NCBI RefSeq assembly: GCF_001905465.1
Contig: NZ_LISX01000002.1
Location: 202,740-247,308 of the forward strand
From: Kitasatospora sp. CB01950
GTDB taxonomy: Bacteria; Actinomycetota; Actinomycetes; Streptomycetales; Streptomycetaceae
Length of the DNA stretch: 44,569 nt
Reading direction: 5' to 3'
Part shown: one piece after another, positions 28,675-39,200 of the stretch
Numbering within the stretch: position 1 is the first letter of the stretch
How the letters are laid out: each line of letters begins with the position of its first letter
Translations under genes and position numbers: made by a program
Notes under the pieces: model-generated
Database searches by the model: none
What the model saw: only the letters and a program-made list of their open reading frames with translations
Told to the model about the DNA's origin: nothing

Positions 28675-31600
28675 TCAGGGGGTGGCGGTCAGGGCGTGGG
28701 TGACGAGGGTGTCGAGGAGGGTGGTGTAGCGGGTGGTCCAGGAGGCGATGGTTTCGGCGTCCCAGAGGTCGGTGGTGTATTCGAGGTAGCAGGCGAAGGC
28801 GTCGCCGGCGGGGACGATGCCGAGGTTGAACTCGCCGCGGGCGGCGGGGATGGTGAGGTCCTCGACCTGGACGGTGAGGCCGGGCAGGTCGATGTCGGTC
28901 TCCAGGGAGTTCTGGTACTGGAAGCCGTGGGCGAGCCGGTCGGGGACGTGGGGGTAGCCGCGTTCGCGGAGCCGGGGTCCGAACTGGGACAGCGGCATCA
29001 GGTGTTCCAGGGCCTCGCCCGCGGCGCGGGCGGTTTCGCGGACCTGGTCGGCGAACGGCCCGGTGGCCTCGGTGCGCAGCCGCAGCAGCATCGAGGAGAC
29101 GGTGCAGGCGAGCAGTGTCTCCTCCTCGCGGCGGGCGCGGTTCGCGTACGCGACCGGGACGAGGTGGTCCGCACGGCCGTTGAGGGTGCCCATGAACCGG
29201 CCGAGGGCGGTGACCGTGACGGCGAACGGGGTGGTGCCGAGGCGCTTGGCCAGTTCCTCGATGCGTCCCCGGACCTCGGACGGCACCGCGAACTGGGCCA
29301 CCTGTCCCAGGCCGCTGAGCTTCTCGGGGCGCGGCCGGTCCAGCGGGAGGTCGTGGGTGAACGGCGGCGCGTCCTTCAACTGCCGTTCCCAGTAGGCGTA
29401 GTCCTCCTCCCGGTCGGCCTGGTTGCGGACCTGCTCGGACCGGGCGTAGGCGGTCTGCTGGGTCGCCGCCGGCAGGCCGTGCGGCTCGCCGGTCAGAGCA
29501 GCCCGGTACAGCGCCGCGAGGTCCTTGAGCAGCACGCTGACGCCCCAGCCGTCACACATCGAGTGGTGCATGACGAAGACCAGTGCCCAGGTCTCCTCGC
29601 CGGTGCGCACCAGCCGGATCGCCGGCTGGACGCCCGCCTCGAGGTCGAACGGGTGCCTGGCCGCCTCGGTGCTGATCCGCGACAGCTCCGCCTCCCGTTC
29701 GCTCTCCGTCAGACCGCGCAGGTCCGCGACGGGCGGCCGCACGGCGACGGCGGGCAGCACGTCCTGCCACCAGTCCTCGGGCCGCTCGCCGCGGACGCAC
29801 CGGGTGCGCAGCGACTCGTGGCGCTCCATCAGGCCGGTGAGGGCGGTGTGCAGCGCGGGGACGTCCAGCGGGCCGGTGATGAGGAGGCGCAGCGCGACGT
29901 TGAACACCTCGGGGATGGGGAGCTGGCCGATGCGGTCCGCGAAGCGTGCCTGCGTCACGGTGAGCGGCGGGCGGTCGGATGCGACGGGCGCGGGAGTCTC
30001 GGGGGCGGAGCCGCCGCCCGACGGGGCGCCGGACGCGTCGATGAAGGCGGCCATCGCGGCCGGGGTCGGCTGCTGGAAGAGCCGCGTGACGGGGACGTCC
30101 ACGCCGAGCGCCTCGCGGACCCGGTTCACCACGCGGATCGCGGTGATCGAGTGTCCGCCCAGGTCGAAGAACGACGACTGCGGGTCGATCGTCTCCGCGG
30201 CGATGCCGAGTTCGGCCGCCCACACCTCGCGTACTCGGTCCAGGGTCCGCGACGGGCGCCGGGTCGGTGCGGGCGCCGGTGCGGCCGCGGGGGCCGGCTG
30301 CGGGGCGGGTGCGGTCGGGACGGTGATGTCCGGGTCGGGCAGGGCGGAGCGGTCCAGTTTGCCGATGCCGTTGAGCGGCAGGGCCGGCAGGACTGCCCAG
30401 CTGCGCGGCACCAGGTACTCGGGCACCCGGCGTCCGAGCGCGCCGGCGGCGAGGATCGCGAAGGCGGTCCGCTGCGCGGCGGCCGTCGCGTCGTCGCCCG
30501 TGAGCGGTTCGGCGGGGACGAGGTAGCCGACCAGGTAGGCGTCCCCGTGTGCGTCGCGGCGGGCGACGACGGCGGCGTCCTGCACGCCCCACACCTGGCG
30601 GAGCTGTTCGGTGGCCTCGCCCGGTTCGACGCGGAAGCCGCGGACCTTCACCTGGTCGTCGGCGCGCCCGCAGAACTCCAGCGTGCCGGTGGCGGGGTTG
30701 CGCCGCGCCAGGTCGCCGGTGCGGTACATGAGTGCGCCCGCGCCGCCGTGGGGGTCGGGCCGGAACCGGGCGGCGGTCTCGTCCGGCCGGTCCAGGTAGC
30801 CCTGTGCGACGCCGGCGCCGGCGATGTACAGCTCGCCGGGCGTGCCGTCGGGCACCGGGTTGCCGTCGGCGTCCACCAGCCGTACCCGGGCGTTGTCGAC
30901 GGGCAGGCCGATCGGGATCGGCCCGGTCTCGGCGCCCCTGGGCGCGACGGTCTGCGTCGTGCACAGGATGGTGGCCTCGGTCGGCCCGTACACGTTGGTG
31001 ACCCGGTAGGCCGCCGAGGCGTGCGGCCGCACCCTCAGCACGTCTCCGCCGACGGCCAGGTGGCGCAGCGGCGGCTGGCGCCGCTCGTCCAGGGCCATCA
31101 GCGCCTCGCCGAAGGCCGTGGTGAGGAAGGAGAACGTGATGCCGTGCACGGCGTACCAACGGGCCAGCGCCAGCGGGTCCTTGCGGGTCTCGTCGTCGGC
31201 GACGACGAGCGTGGCGCCCGCCGTCAGCGTCGGCCAGATCTCCATCAGCGAGCCGTCGAAGGCGACGCTGGACAGCAGGGCCGTGCGGTCCTCGGTGGTG
31301 GTCGCGAAGTACTGGTGGTGCCATTCGCAGAACGCCACGAGGTTGCGGTGCGGGACGGCAACTCCCTTGGGGCGTCCGGTCGTTCCCGAGGTGTGCAGGG
31401 CGTAGCAGAGCGCAGCGGGCGTCGCCGTGTCGTCGGCCTCGGTGAGTGCGGGGGCGCTGCCGGGGTCGTTGACGTCGAGGACGGTGACGTCGGCGGGCAG
31501 GTCGAGGGCGGCCGCCGCGTCGCCGGTGGTGAGCAGCAGCGGCGAGGCGCAGTCGGCCAGCACGGACGCGGCGCGGGCGAGCCCGAGGGCCGGGTCGAGC

Positions 31601-34600
31601 GGCGCGTAGCCGTGGCCGGCCTTGAGGACGGCGAGCATCGCCACGATCAGGTCGGGCGAGCGGTCCAGCCAGATCGGGACGGGCCGGTGCGGGCCGGGTG
31701 CGGGCGGGCCGATCCGGTGTCGGACGACGGCGGCGAGTCGGGATGCGCGGCGCTCCAACTCCCCGTACGTCAGGACGGTTTCGCCGTCGACGACGGCCGG
31801 GCGCCCCGGGTGGCGGGCGGCCTGCCGGGCGACCCAGGCGTGCAGGGTCGTCGCGGGTACCTCGCGCGCCGGGCCGCAGAGCCAGCCGTCCGCCGTCGGC
31901 GCGGTGCTCGCGCCTCGGACCGGCGCGAGCCGGGACAGCGGCGTCGCGGGGTCCGCCACGGCCTGCCGCAGGAGGCCGGCGAACGTCGTGAACCAGCCGT
32001 CGATCGTGGCGGGGTCGAACAGGTCGGTGTTGTACTCCAGGTGGCAGCGGATGCCCTCGGCCGCGCCGCCGTCGGTGAAGTACACGCACAGGTCGGTCAG
32101 GGACTTGTCGGGCCCGGCGTCCAGGGAAGAAGCCCGCACGCCCGGAAGGTCGAGGCGGAACGGCTCGCCCCGCTCGAACTCGGCGAGCACCTGGAACACC
32201 GGCGTGCGGTCGGTGGCGCGGCTCGGCGCGAGCTCGCGCACGACGGACTCGAACGGGACGTCGGCGTGGTCGTAGGCGTCCAGCGCGGTGCGCCGGACCC
32301 GGTCGAGGAGGGTGCCGAAGTCGGGGTCGCCGGACAGGTCGACGCGCAGCGCCAGGGTATTGACGAAGAAGCCGACCAGGTCCTCGGAGCCCTCGGGGCG
32401 GTCGGAGATCGGCGTGCCGATCACCACGTCCTGGCCGCCGGTGAGGCGGTGCAGCAGCGCCGCGTAGCCCGCGATCAGCGTCATGAACAGTGTCGCGCGC
32501 CGACCGCGACTCAACGCCCGTAGGCCGTCGGAGAGTTCGGGGGGCAGGGTGCGGAAGGTGGCCCGGCCGTTGGACGTCATCACCGGCGGGCGGGGCCGGT
32601 CGGTGGGCAGGCCGAGCACCGGCAGGTCGCCGCCGAGGGTCTCCCGCCAGTACGCGAGGTCCGCCGAGGCCTCGGGGCTGCCCGCGGCGGCGCGCTGCGC
32701 GCGGGCGTGGTCGGCGTACGACCGGGCGAGGGCGGGCAGTTCGCCGTCCGCGACGGTCCGGCCGGCCGTCTCGGCCCGGTAGAAGGCGGAGAGCTCGCGG
32801 GTCATGACGGACGCCGACGCGGCGTCCACCACGATGTGGTGGAGCGACAGCACCAGGACGTGGCGCTGCTCGCCGAGCTTCACCAGCCGGGTGACGAACA
32901 GCGGGCCGTCGGCCAGGTCGAACAGGCGGGCGCTCTCCGTGTCCAGCACGTCCTGGACGGCGGCGTGCGGGTCGGCGTCGGCCGGGGTCGACGCCGAGCG
33001 GTCGATCAGCTCGAAGTCCGGCTCGTGCGGCGGCAGGACGACCTGGACGGGCTCGCCCGAGCCGTCCGTGTGCTCGCGGAAGACGGTGCGCAGGCTCTCG
33101 TGGCGGGCCACCAGCGCGCGCAGGGCGGACCGCAGCGCGGGGACGTCCAGCGGGCCGTCCAGCAGGAGGGCCTTGGACTCGTTGTAGGCGGTGCGGCCCG
33201 GCATGATCCGCTCCTCCATCCAGATGCGCTGCTGGCCGAAGGAGAGCGGGTGCTGCTGCGCGACGGGCTCCGGGGCGGCCGGGCGTGCGGGCTCCGGCGT
33301 GGCGGCCCTGGCGTAGGTGCGGCGCAGCGAGTCGAGGTGGGGCAGGCCGGCCCGCAGGGTCGGCTCCGGGACGCCGAAGTCCACCAGGGCGACGATCTCG
33401 TCCACGCCGGCCGCCCGGACGGCGTCCACCACGGGGGCGACGGTCTCGGGGGTGCCGATCAGCGCCCGGTCGTCGCAGTACCGGCGGTAGGCGCGGGCGA
33501 ACAGCACGTCCTGGTCGTCCTGGCTCAGTGTCGACAGGTCGACCTTTCCGTACCCGAGGCTGTTGGTGACCCCGCCGAACAGCGAGAGCGAGGCCCGCAT
33601 GTACCGGGAGAGCGGCTCGAACGCCGCCTCGCGGGCCCGGTCGTGGTCGCTGTCGAGCAGGGTGTGCAGCAGGATGGCGATCCGTCCGGCGGCCGGGTCG
33701 AGGCCGTGGGCGGCGCGGGTGCGGCGGTACAGGGCGATGTTGTCGCGCAGCTGCTCGACGGTCTGCGACATCAGGTTGGTGACGATGCCCAGGTCGTGGC
33801 GGGCGGCCAGCTCGTAGGAGGCCGGGTTGCCGACGACCGCCGTGAACATCGGCGGCATGTCCTGGACCGGCCGCGGGAACAGTCGGATCTCGGTCTCGCT
33901 GCCGTCCCCGACGGTGCGCTTGAGGGCCTCGCCGCGCCACAGCGCCCGGACGTCGGCGAGCTGCTCGAACATCGCCTCCTTGTGGCGGGCGAACCGCTCC
34001 GGGAAGAACACGAAGTCGTTGGCGTTCCAGCCGGTCGCGCAGCCGATGCCGACCCGTCCGCCGGAGAGGTTGTCCACCATCGACCACTCCTCGGCGACCC
34101 GGATCGGGTCGTGGAGCGCCAGGACGACCGAGCCCGCGTTGATGCGGATGTTCTGCGTCTCCCGGGCGAGGGCCGCGCCGAGCACGGCGGGGTTGGGGAA
34201 CAGGCCGCCGAAGGAGTGGAAGTGCCGTTCGGGCATCCAGAGGGAGTGGAAGCCGTGGGTGTCGGCGAACCGGGCGGTCTCCAGGATGGTGGCGTACTTG
34301 TCCAGGCGGGGGGCTTCCTCCTGGGGGTAGTCACCGAAGAAGTAGATGCTGAAGTCGGGGCCGGACCTGCGGGGCGGGACGGCCGGCCGGGACGGGGTGG
34401 CGGCTGTGGCCGGCGCCGGGGCGGCAGGGACTGCGGCCGGGACCGGGGCGCGGTCGCGCGGCGGCGCGGAGAGGGGCATCGCGCCGACCGGGGCCGGGGC
34501 GGCGACCGGGGCCGGGGCGGCAGCGGCCGGGGCAGCTGCGGGGACGGCTGTCGGAACGGCGGTGGGGACGGCTGCGGGAACGGCGGCCGGCCTGGGCGCC

Positions 34601-36201
34601 GGGGTCAGGATGCGGGCCCCGGGGAAGAACCCGGCGTCGCGCAGCTCGCGCAGCGAACCCTGGACGGCGTCCGTGACGACGGCGAGGTCCTCGTCCGTGT
34701 GCGCGGTGGACAGGAAGAAGTTCCGCCACTCCCAGACGAACACCCCGCGCAGCAGCAGGTGGTGGTAGAGCAGTTCCATGTCGGCGCGGTGCTCGAAGCG
34801 GAACATCGACCCGAAGTGGGCCAGCCGCAGCGGGAATTCCTCGGCCTCGAAGAAGCCGTTGAGGTCGGCGGCCAGCCGGTCCGTCCGGCCGTTGAGGCGC
34901 TGCTGGAGCGACGGGCCCTGCGCCTTGAGGTGGGTCAGGACGGCGCGGGCGGCCACCATCGACACCGGGTGCTGGATGTAGGTGCCGCCGAAGAAGGTCG
35001 TCTCGCCGGGCGGGTAGCTGGCGTCGCCGTAGTTCCAGTAGCCGCCGTCGACGCCGTCCATGATGTCGGCCCGTCCGGCGATGGCGCCGATCGGGAAGCC
35101 GCCGCCGAGCAGCTTGCCGTAGGTGGCGAGGTCCGGCGTGACGCCGTACAGCTCCTGTGCGCCGCGCAGCGCCGGGCGGAAGCCGGTCAGCATCTCGTCA
35201 AACATCAGCACGATGCCGTGGCGCTGGGTCAGCGCGCGCAACTCCCGGACGAACTCGACCGGTTGGAGGGACGGGTGGCGGCTCTGCACGGGCTCGATGA
35301 TGCAGGCGGCGATGGACTGCGCCTGCTCCTCGATGACCCGCAGCGAGGCCGGGTCGCCGTAGTCGAGGACGATCAGGTCGGCGACCGCGCTGTCCGGGAT
35401 GCCGATCGACACCGGTGCGGTGGCGCGTTCCTCGTTCTTCCCGGCCGCCCGGCCGAGGACGTTGTCCGCGTGGCCGTGGTACGAGCCGTGGAAGGTCACG
35501 ATCTTCCGGCGTCCGGTGGCGGCGCGGGCGAGCCGGATGGCCGCCGAGTTGGCCTCCGTCCCGGAGTTGGCGAACGCCACCCGCTCCATGCCGGTGATCT
35601 CGGCGAGCAGTTCGGCCGCCTCGCCGGTCTCGGCGTTGCGCGGGCCCAACTGCACGCCGCGCGACAGGTGTTCGCGCACGGCCTCGCGGACGAACGGCGG
35701 CTCGTGGCCGAACATCAGCACGCCGAAGCCCATGGTGATGTCGGTGTAGCTGTTGCCGTCGATGTCGGTGATCGAGACGCCGGACGCGCCGCGCGCCGCG
35801 ATCGGGTACAGCATCTCCTTGGTGCTGGACCGGAAGCCGACCACGGCCCGGCTGTCGGCCAGCACCCGGCGGTGGCGCCGGGCCAGCTCCTTCGACGTCG
35901 GGGTCTTCGCGGTGTAGCGGCGGACGAGCTCGTCCAGGTGGCGCTTGCGGCTCTCCGGGCCGGTGCCGCTGACCATGCCGGAGCCGCGGTCGACCGCCAC
36001 CCGGGGGCCGTGCATCTTCGGTGCGGCGCCGGACGGCGCCGAGGCCCCGGCCTCGGCCGCGGTCTCGGCCGCCGGGGTCGTCGCCCGGACTGCACCGCTC
36101 AGCTGCTCGGCGATCCGTCGCGACAGCTCCGCCATCGCGGCGAGGTCGCTGTCGGCGGCGGCGGTGACGGGCGCGGGCCCGCCCTGCTGCTGCGTGCTCA
36201 C
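28675..36201 (-). CDS. NRPS with aminotransferase and luciferase-like monooxygenase domains (AMT-MOX-C-A-T-C)
   Basis: A 2508-aa hybrid enzyme. Residues 1-90 are a flexible N-terminus. About 95-525 is a class III aminotransferase (AMT) of the GSA type, with Asp335 (FDEMLTGF) and PLP Lys363 (YGKLLGGGFPIGA). A Pro/Ala linker spans 533-612. About 615-960 is a luciferase-like FMN monooxygenase (IYFFGDYPQEEAPRLDKY, CATGWNANDFVFFPERFARH). C1 spans about 983-1420, active site HHIVVDA at 1121-1127. A spans about 1450-1950 (LHTSGTTGRPKG, YGPTEATI, NGIGKLDR). T has Ser2018 (FFDLGGHSI). C2 spans 2078-2508, HHSMCDG at about 2212. There is no thioesterase. AMT then MOX before C resembles enzymes making 3-amino-2-hydroxy acyl units (microginin, puwainaphycin). 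The GTG at 36201 overlaps the PKS stop. Confidence 0.94.
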   Translation of the reverse strand: MSTQQQGGPAPVTAAADSDLAAMAELSRRIAEQLSGAVRATTPAAETAAEAGASAPSGAAPKMHGPRVAVDRGSGMVSGTGPESRKRHLDELVRRYTAKTPTSKELARRHRRVLADSRAVVGFRSSTKEMLYPIAARGASGVSITDIDGNSYTDITMGFGVLMFGHEPPFVREAVREHLSRGVQLGPRNAETGEAAELLAEITGMERVAFANSGTEANSAAIRLARAATGRRKIVTFHGSYHGHADNVLGRAAGKNEERATAPVSIGIPDSAVADLIVLDYGDPASLRVIEEQAQSIAACIIEPVQSRHPSLQPVEFVRELRALTQRHGIVLMFDEMLTGFRPALRGAQELYGVTPDLATYGKLLGGGFPIGAIAGRADIMDGVDGGYWNYGDASYPPGETTFFGGTYIQHPVSMVAARAVLTHLKAQGPSLQQRLNGRTDRLAADLNGFFEAEEFPLRLAHFGSMFRFEHRADMELLYHHLLLRGVFVWEWRNFFLSTAHTDEDLAVVTDAVQGSLRELRDAGFFPGARILTPAPRPAAVPAAVPTAVPTAVPAAAPAAAAPAPVAAPAPVGAMPLSAPPRDRAPVPAAVPAAPAPATAATPSRPAVPPRRSGPDFSIYFFGDYPQEEAPRLDKYATILETARFADTHGFHSLWMPERHFHSFGGLFPNPAVLGAALARETQNIRINAGSVVLALHDPIRVAEEWSMVDNLSGGRVGIGCATGWNANDFVFFPERFARHKEAMFEQLADVRALWRGEALKRTVGDGSETEIRLFPRPVQDMPPMFTAVVGNPASYELAARHDLGIVTNLMSQTVEQLRDNIALYRRTRAAHGLDPAAGRIAILLHTLLDSDHDRAREAAFEPLSRYMRASLSLFGGVTNSLGYGKVDLSTLSQDDQDVLFARAYRRYCDDRALIGTPETVAPVVDAVRAAGVDEIVALVDFGVPEPTLRAGLPHLDSLRRTYARAATPEPARPAAPEPVAQQHPLSFGQQRIWMEERIMPGRTAYNESKALLLDGPLDVPALRSALRALVARHESLRTVFREHTDGSGEPVQVVLPPHEPDFELIDRSASTPADADPHAAVQDVLDTESARLFDLADGPLFVTRLVKLGEQRHVLVLSLHHIVVDAASASVMTRELSAFYRAETAGRTVADGELPALARSYADHARAQRAAAGSPEASADLAYWRETLGGDLPVLGLPTDRPRPPVMTSNGRATFRTLPPELSDGLRALSRGRRATLFMTLIAGYAALLHRLTGGQDVVIGTPISDRPEGSEDLVGFFVNTLALRVDLSGDPDFGTLLDRVRRTALDAYDHADVPFESVVRELAPSRATDRTPVFQVLAEFERGEPFRLDLPGVRASSLDAGPDKSLTDLCVYFTDGGAAEGIRCHLEYNTDLFDPATIDGWFTTFAGLLRQAVADPATPLSRLAPVRGASTAPTADGWLCGPAREVPATTLHAWVARQAARHPGRPAVVDGETVLTYGELERRASRLAAVVRHRIGPPAPGPHRPVPIWLDRSPDLIVAMLAVLKAGHGYAPLDPALGLARAASVLADCASPLLLTTGDAAAALDLPADVTVLDVNDPGSAPALTEADDTATPAALCYALHTSGTTGRPKGVAVPHRNLVAFCEWHHQYFATTTEDRTALLSSVAFDGSLMEIWPTLTAGATLVVADDETRKDPLALARWYAVHGITFSFLTTAFGEALMALDERRQPPLRHLAVGGDVLRVRPHASAAYRVTNVYGPTEATILCTTQTVAPRGAETGPIPIGLPVDNARVRLVDADGNPVPDGTPGELYIAGAGVAQGYLDRPDETAARFRPDPHGGAGALMYRTGDLARRNPATGTLEFCGRADDQVKVRGFRVEPGEATEQLRQVWGVQDAAVVARRDAHGDAYLVGYLVPAEPLTGDDATAAAQRTAFAILAAGALGRRVPEYLVPRSWAVLPALPLNGIGKLDRSALPDPDITVPTAPAPQPAPAAAPAPAPTRRPSRTLDRVREVWAAELGIAAETIDPQSSFFDLGGHSITAIRVVNRVREALGVDVPVTRLFQQPTPAAMAAFIDASGAPSGGGSAPETPAPVASDRPPLTVTQARFADRIGQLPIPEVFNVALRLLITGPLDVPALHTALTGLMERHESLRTRCVRGERPEDWWQDVLPAVAVRPPVADLRGLTESEREAELSRISTEAARHPFDLEAGVQPAIRLVRTGEETWALVFVMHHSMCDGWGVSVLLKDLAALYRAALTGEPHGLPAATQQTAYARSEQVRNQADREEDYAYWERQLKDAPPFTHDLPLDRPRPEKLSGLGQVAQFAVPSEVRGRIEELAKRLGTTPFAVTVTALGRFMGTLNGRADHLVPVAYANRARREEETLLACTVSSMLLRLRTEATGPFADQVRETARAAGEALEHLMPLSQFGPRLRERGYPHVPDRLAHGFQYQNSLETDIDLPGLTVQVEDLTIPAARGEFNLGIVPAGDAFACYLEYTTDLWDAETIASWTTRYTTLLDTLVTHALTATP

Positions 36202-39200
36202 CGGCCACCGGCCGCGGTCGACGGGCCGGCGGGCAGGGCGGCGAGCTGGCGGGTCACCAGTTCGGCGAGCTGGGTCATCATCTGCAGCTGGATCTGGGTG
36301 AGTTGCTGGATCTGGCGGGCCAGGTCCTCGAACTCCTGGCGCGTCGCGTAGCCCGGGGCCGCAGCGGCCGGGACCACCGGGGCGAGGGGCGCAGGGGCCT
36401 GGACCTGGACGGGAGCCGGAGCCGGAGCAGGAGCAGGCGTCGGGACGGGGGCGGGCGCCGGTACGACCGGGGCAGGCGCGACAGGCGCGGCAGTGGCGCC
36501 CGGGATCCGGCTCACGATCAGCTCGGCCAGCAGGCGCGGCGTGCCGGCCTCCTCGAACAGTTCGCGCATGGCGACCTTGACCTGGTGCTCCTGCTCGACC
36601 AGCCGCAGCATGTGGATCAGTTGCAGCGAGTCGGCGCCGAGGTCGAAGAACGAGGTGTCGTCGGTCACCGCCCCCGGCTCCGCGCCGAGGTGGTTGACCG
36701 TCACCTCGACGATGTGACGGCGTACGTCGTCGGCGGTGACCGTGCCCGTGTTGCTCAGTTCCACTGCGTCCTCGTCTTCCGTTGGTTCACCGAATGTGCT
36801 GATCGACGGTTCGGGGCCCGTCCAGTAGTGCCGGCGCTGGAAGCGGTAGGCGGGCAGCGGGGTGCGGCCGCCGCGGGTGCCTTCCAGCAGGTGGTGCCAG
36901 TCCACGGGCGCGCCTGCGCAGTGCAGGGCGGCGGCCGCGGACCACAGGGGTTCGATGCCCGCGCCGCGCCGCATGGCGGAGGCCACGGTGGCGGCGGGCA
37001 GGGCGCGCTTGGCGAGGCCGCCGAGCGTGTGGTGCGGGCCGAGGTCCAGGAGCACGGGCGCGCCGTCCGCCTGTGCTCCGAGCGTCGCGAGCACGGCGTC
37101 GAAGCGGACCGCTTCCCGGGTGTGCCGCAGGAAGTAGTCCGGGTCCGGCACCCAGCCCGCGGGGCGGACGTCGCCGTCGAGGCCGCTCACGAACGGGACG
37201 GTCAGCGGCCGGAAGGCGATGCTCTCCAGCACTGTGCGGAAGGCGTCGAGGGCCGGTTCGGTCAGCGCGGTGTGGAAGGCGCGGTCGACCGGGAGCCATT
37301 CGCCGGGGATGCCGCGTTCGGCGAGCAGCGCGACCAGTTTCTCGGCGGCCTCGACCGGACCGCCCAGCACGTGGGACTGTGCGCCGTTGGCGACGGCCAG
37401 CTCCAACCCGGGTATTTCGTGGGCGAGTTGCTCGGCGGTGGTGCGGTCGGCGGCGACGGCGACCATGGTGCCGGGCGGGCAGGCCTGCATGAGCCGGCCG
37501 CGTTCGGCGGTGAGCCGCAGCCCGTCCTCGACGGTGAGGGCGCCGGCGGCCGCGAGGGCCGCGTACTCCCCGGCGCTGTGTCCGGCGACGATCGCGGGCC
37601 GTACCCCGGCGTGCTCCCACATGCGGGTGAGGGCGACCTGGAGGGCGAACAGCGCGGGCTGCGCGGTGGCGGTCGGCCAGGTCTGGTTGCCGTCGGCTTC
37701 GGCGCCGGCCCGGAACGCGTCCAGCAGCGGTGCGCCGTACGCGCGGCGGTACTGCGCCTCGCAGGTGTCGAGGACGTCCGTCACGGCCCGGAACCTGCGG
37801 TCGAAGGGGGCGGCCATGCCGTGGGAGGGGCTGCCCTGGCCGGCGAACAGGAAGCCGACCGGGGTGGCGCCCTCGCGGGGGGCGAGGCCGGTCCACACCG
37901 GGCCGCGCCCGCCGGCGGTGGGGGCGGTGCCGGCCAGCCAGCGGTCGAGGGCGTCGGCGAGCGCCGCCGGGCCGTCGCCGCGCACGGCGAGCCGGTGCCG
38001 TCCGTGGGTGCGGCCGAGGGCGGTGGTGGTGACCAGGTCGGGCATGGAGGTGTCGGGGCGGCGGCGCAGGTGGGTGCGGAAGGCGCGGGCGTTGGCGGTG
38101 AGCGCCTCCGGGTCGCGTCCGGAGAGCAGCAGCACGCCGGGGGTGGGGTGGGCGTCGTCCTGCGGCGCGGGGGTCGCAGGCGGCGGTTCCTCCAGCAGCA
38201 CGTGGACGTTGGTGCCGCCGACGCCCAGCGAGGTGACGCCGGCCCGGCGCGGGCGGCCGTCCTGCGGCCACGGCCGGGCCTCGCGGGGGATGTAGAAGGG
38301 GCTGGTGACCAGGTCGATGCCCGGGTTGGGGTGCTGGAAGTTGGCCATCGGCGGGATCACCCCGTGGCGGACGGCGAGCATCGCCTTGATCAGGCCGACC
38401 AGGCCCGACGCCACGTCCAGGTGGCCGATGTTGGCCTTGGTCGAGCCGATCGCGCAGTACCCGGTGCGGTCGGTGTCGGCGCGGAACGCGGCGGTGGCGC
38501 CGTCGAACTCGATCGGGTCGCCCTTGAGCGTGCCGGTGCCGTGCGTCTCCAGCAGGCCGATCTCGTCCGCGCTGATCCCGGACGTCTCCAACGCCCTTCG
38601 GATCGCGGCCTGTTGGCCGGCCGCGCTGGGCGCGCTGAAGGTGTGCTTGGCGGCGCCGTCGTTGCCGACGCCCCAGCCGCTGATCACGCCGTGGACGGTG
38701 TCCCGGTCGGCGAGGGCGCGTTCCAGCGGCTTGAGGACGACCGCCACCACTCCGTTGCCGCCGACCGTGCCGTCGGCGGCCCCGTCGAACGCCCGCACCC
38801 GGCCGGTCTTCGACAGGATCGAGCCCTTGACGTACTGGTAGCCCAGTACCTGCGGCGTGTGGATGGCCGCGGCCCCGACGAGCGCGAGGTCGGTCTCGCC
38901 GGACAGCAGCGCCTGTGCGGCGGTCTGCACGGCGAGGAGTGAACTGGAGCACCCCGTCTGGATGTTGAAGGACGGGCCGGTCAGGTCCAGCCGGAAGGAG
39001 GCGCGGGTGGCGGTGAAGTCGGCGTAGTTGCCGATCAGTACCTGCAGGCGCGAGAGCCAGTCGTCGGCGGGCGAGCCGTGGAGCACGTTGTTGAGCAGGT
39101 AGGTCTGCAGCGAGTACAGCTCGTACCCGGTGCTGGCGTAGACGCCGATGCGGGTGCCGGGGCGCTCCTGCGGATAGCCGGCGTTCTCCAGTGCGTGGTA

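Noticed and set aside
28597..36351. Very long plus-strand open frames (over 1000 codons) opposite the NRPS and PKS
   Set aside because: High-GC antisense shadows; the minus strand carries complete catalytic motifs in every domain, and the plus-strand products are low-complexity Arg/Gly/Val strings.
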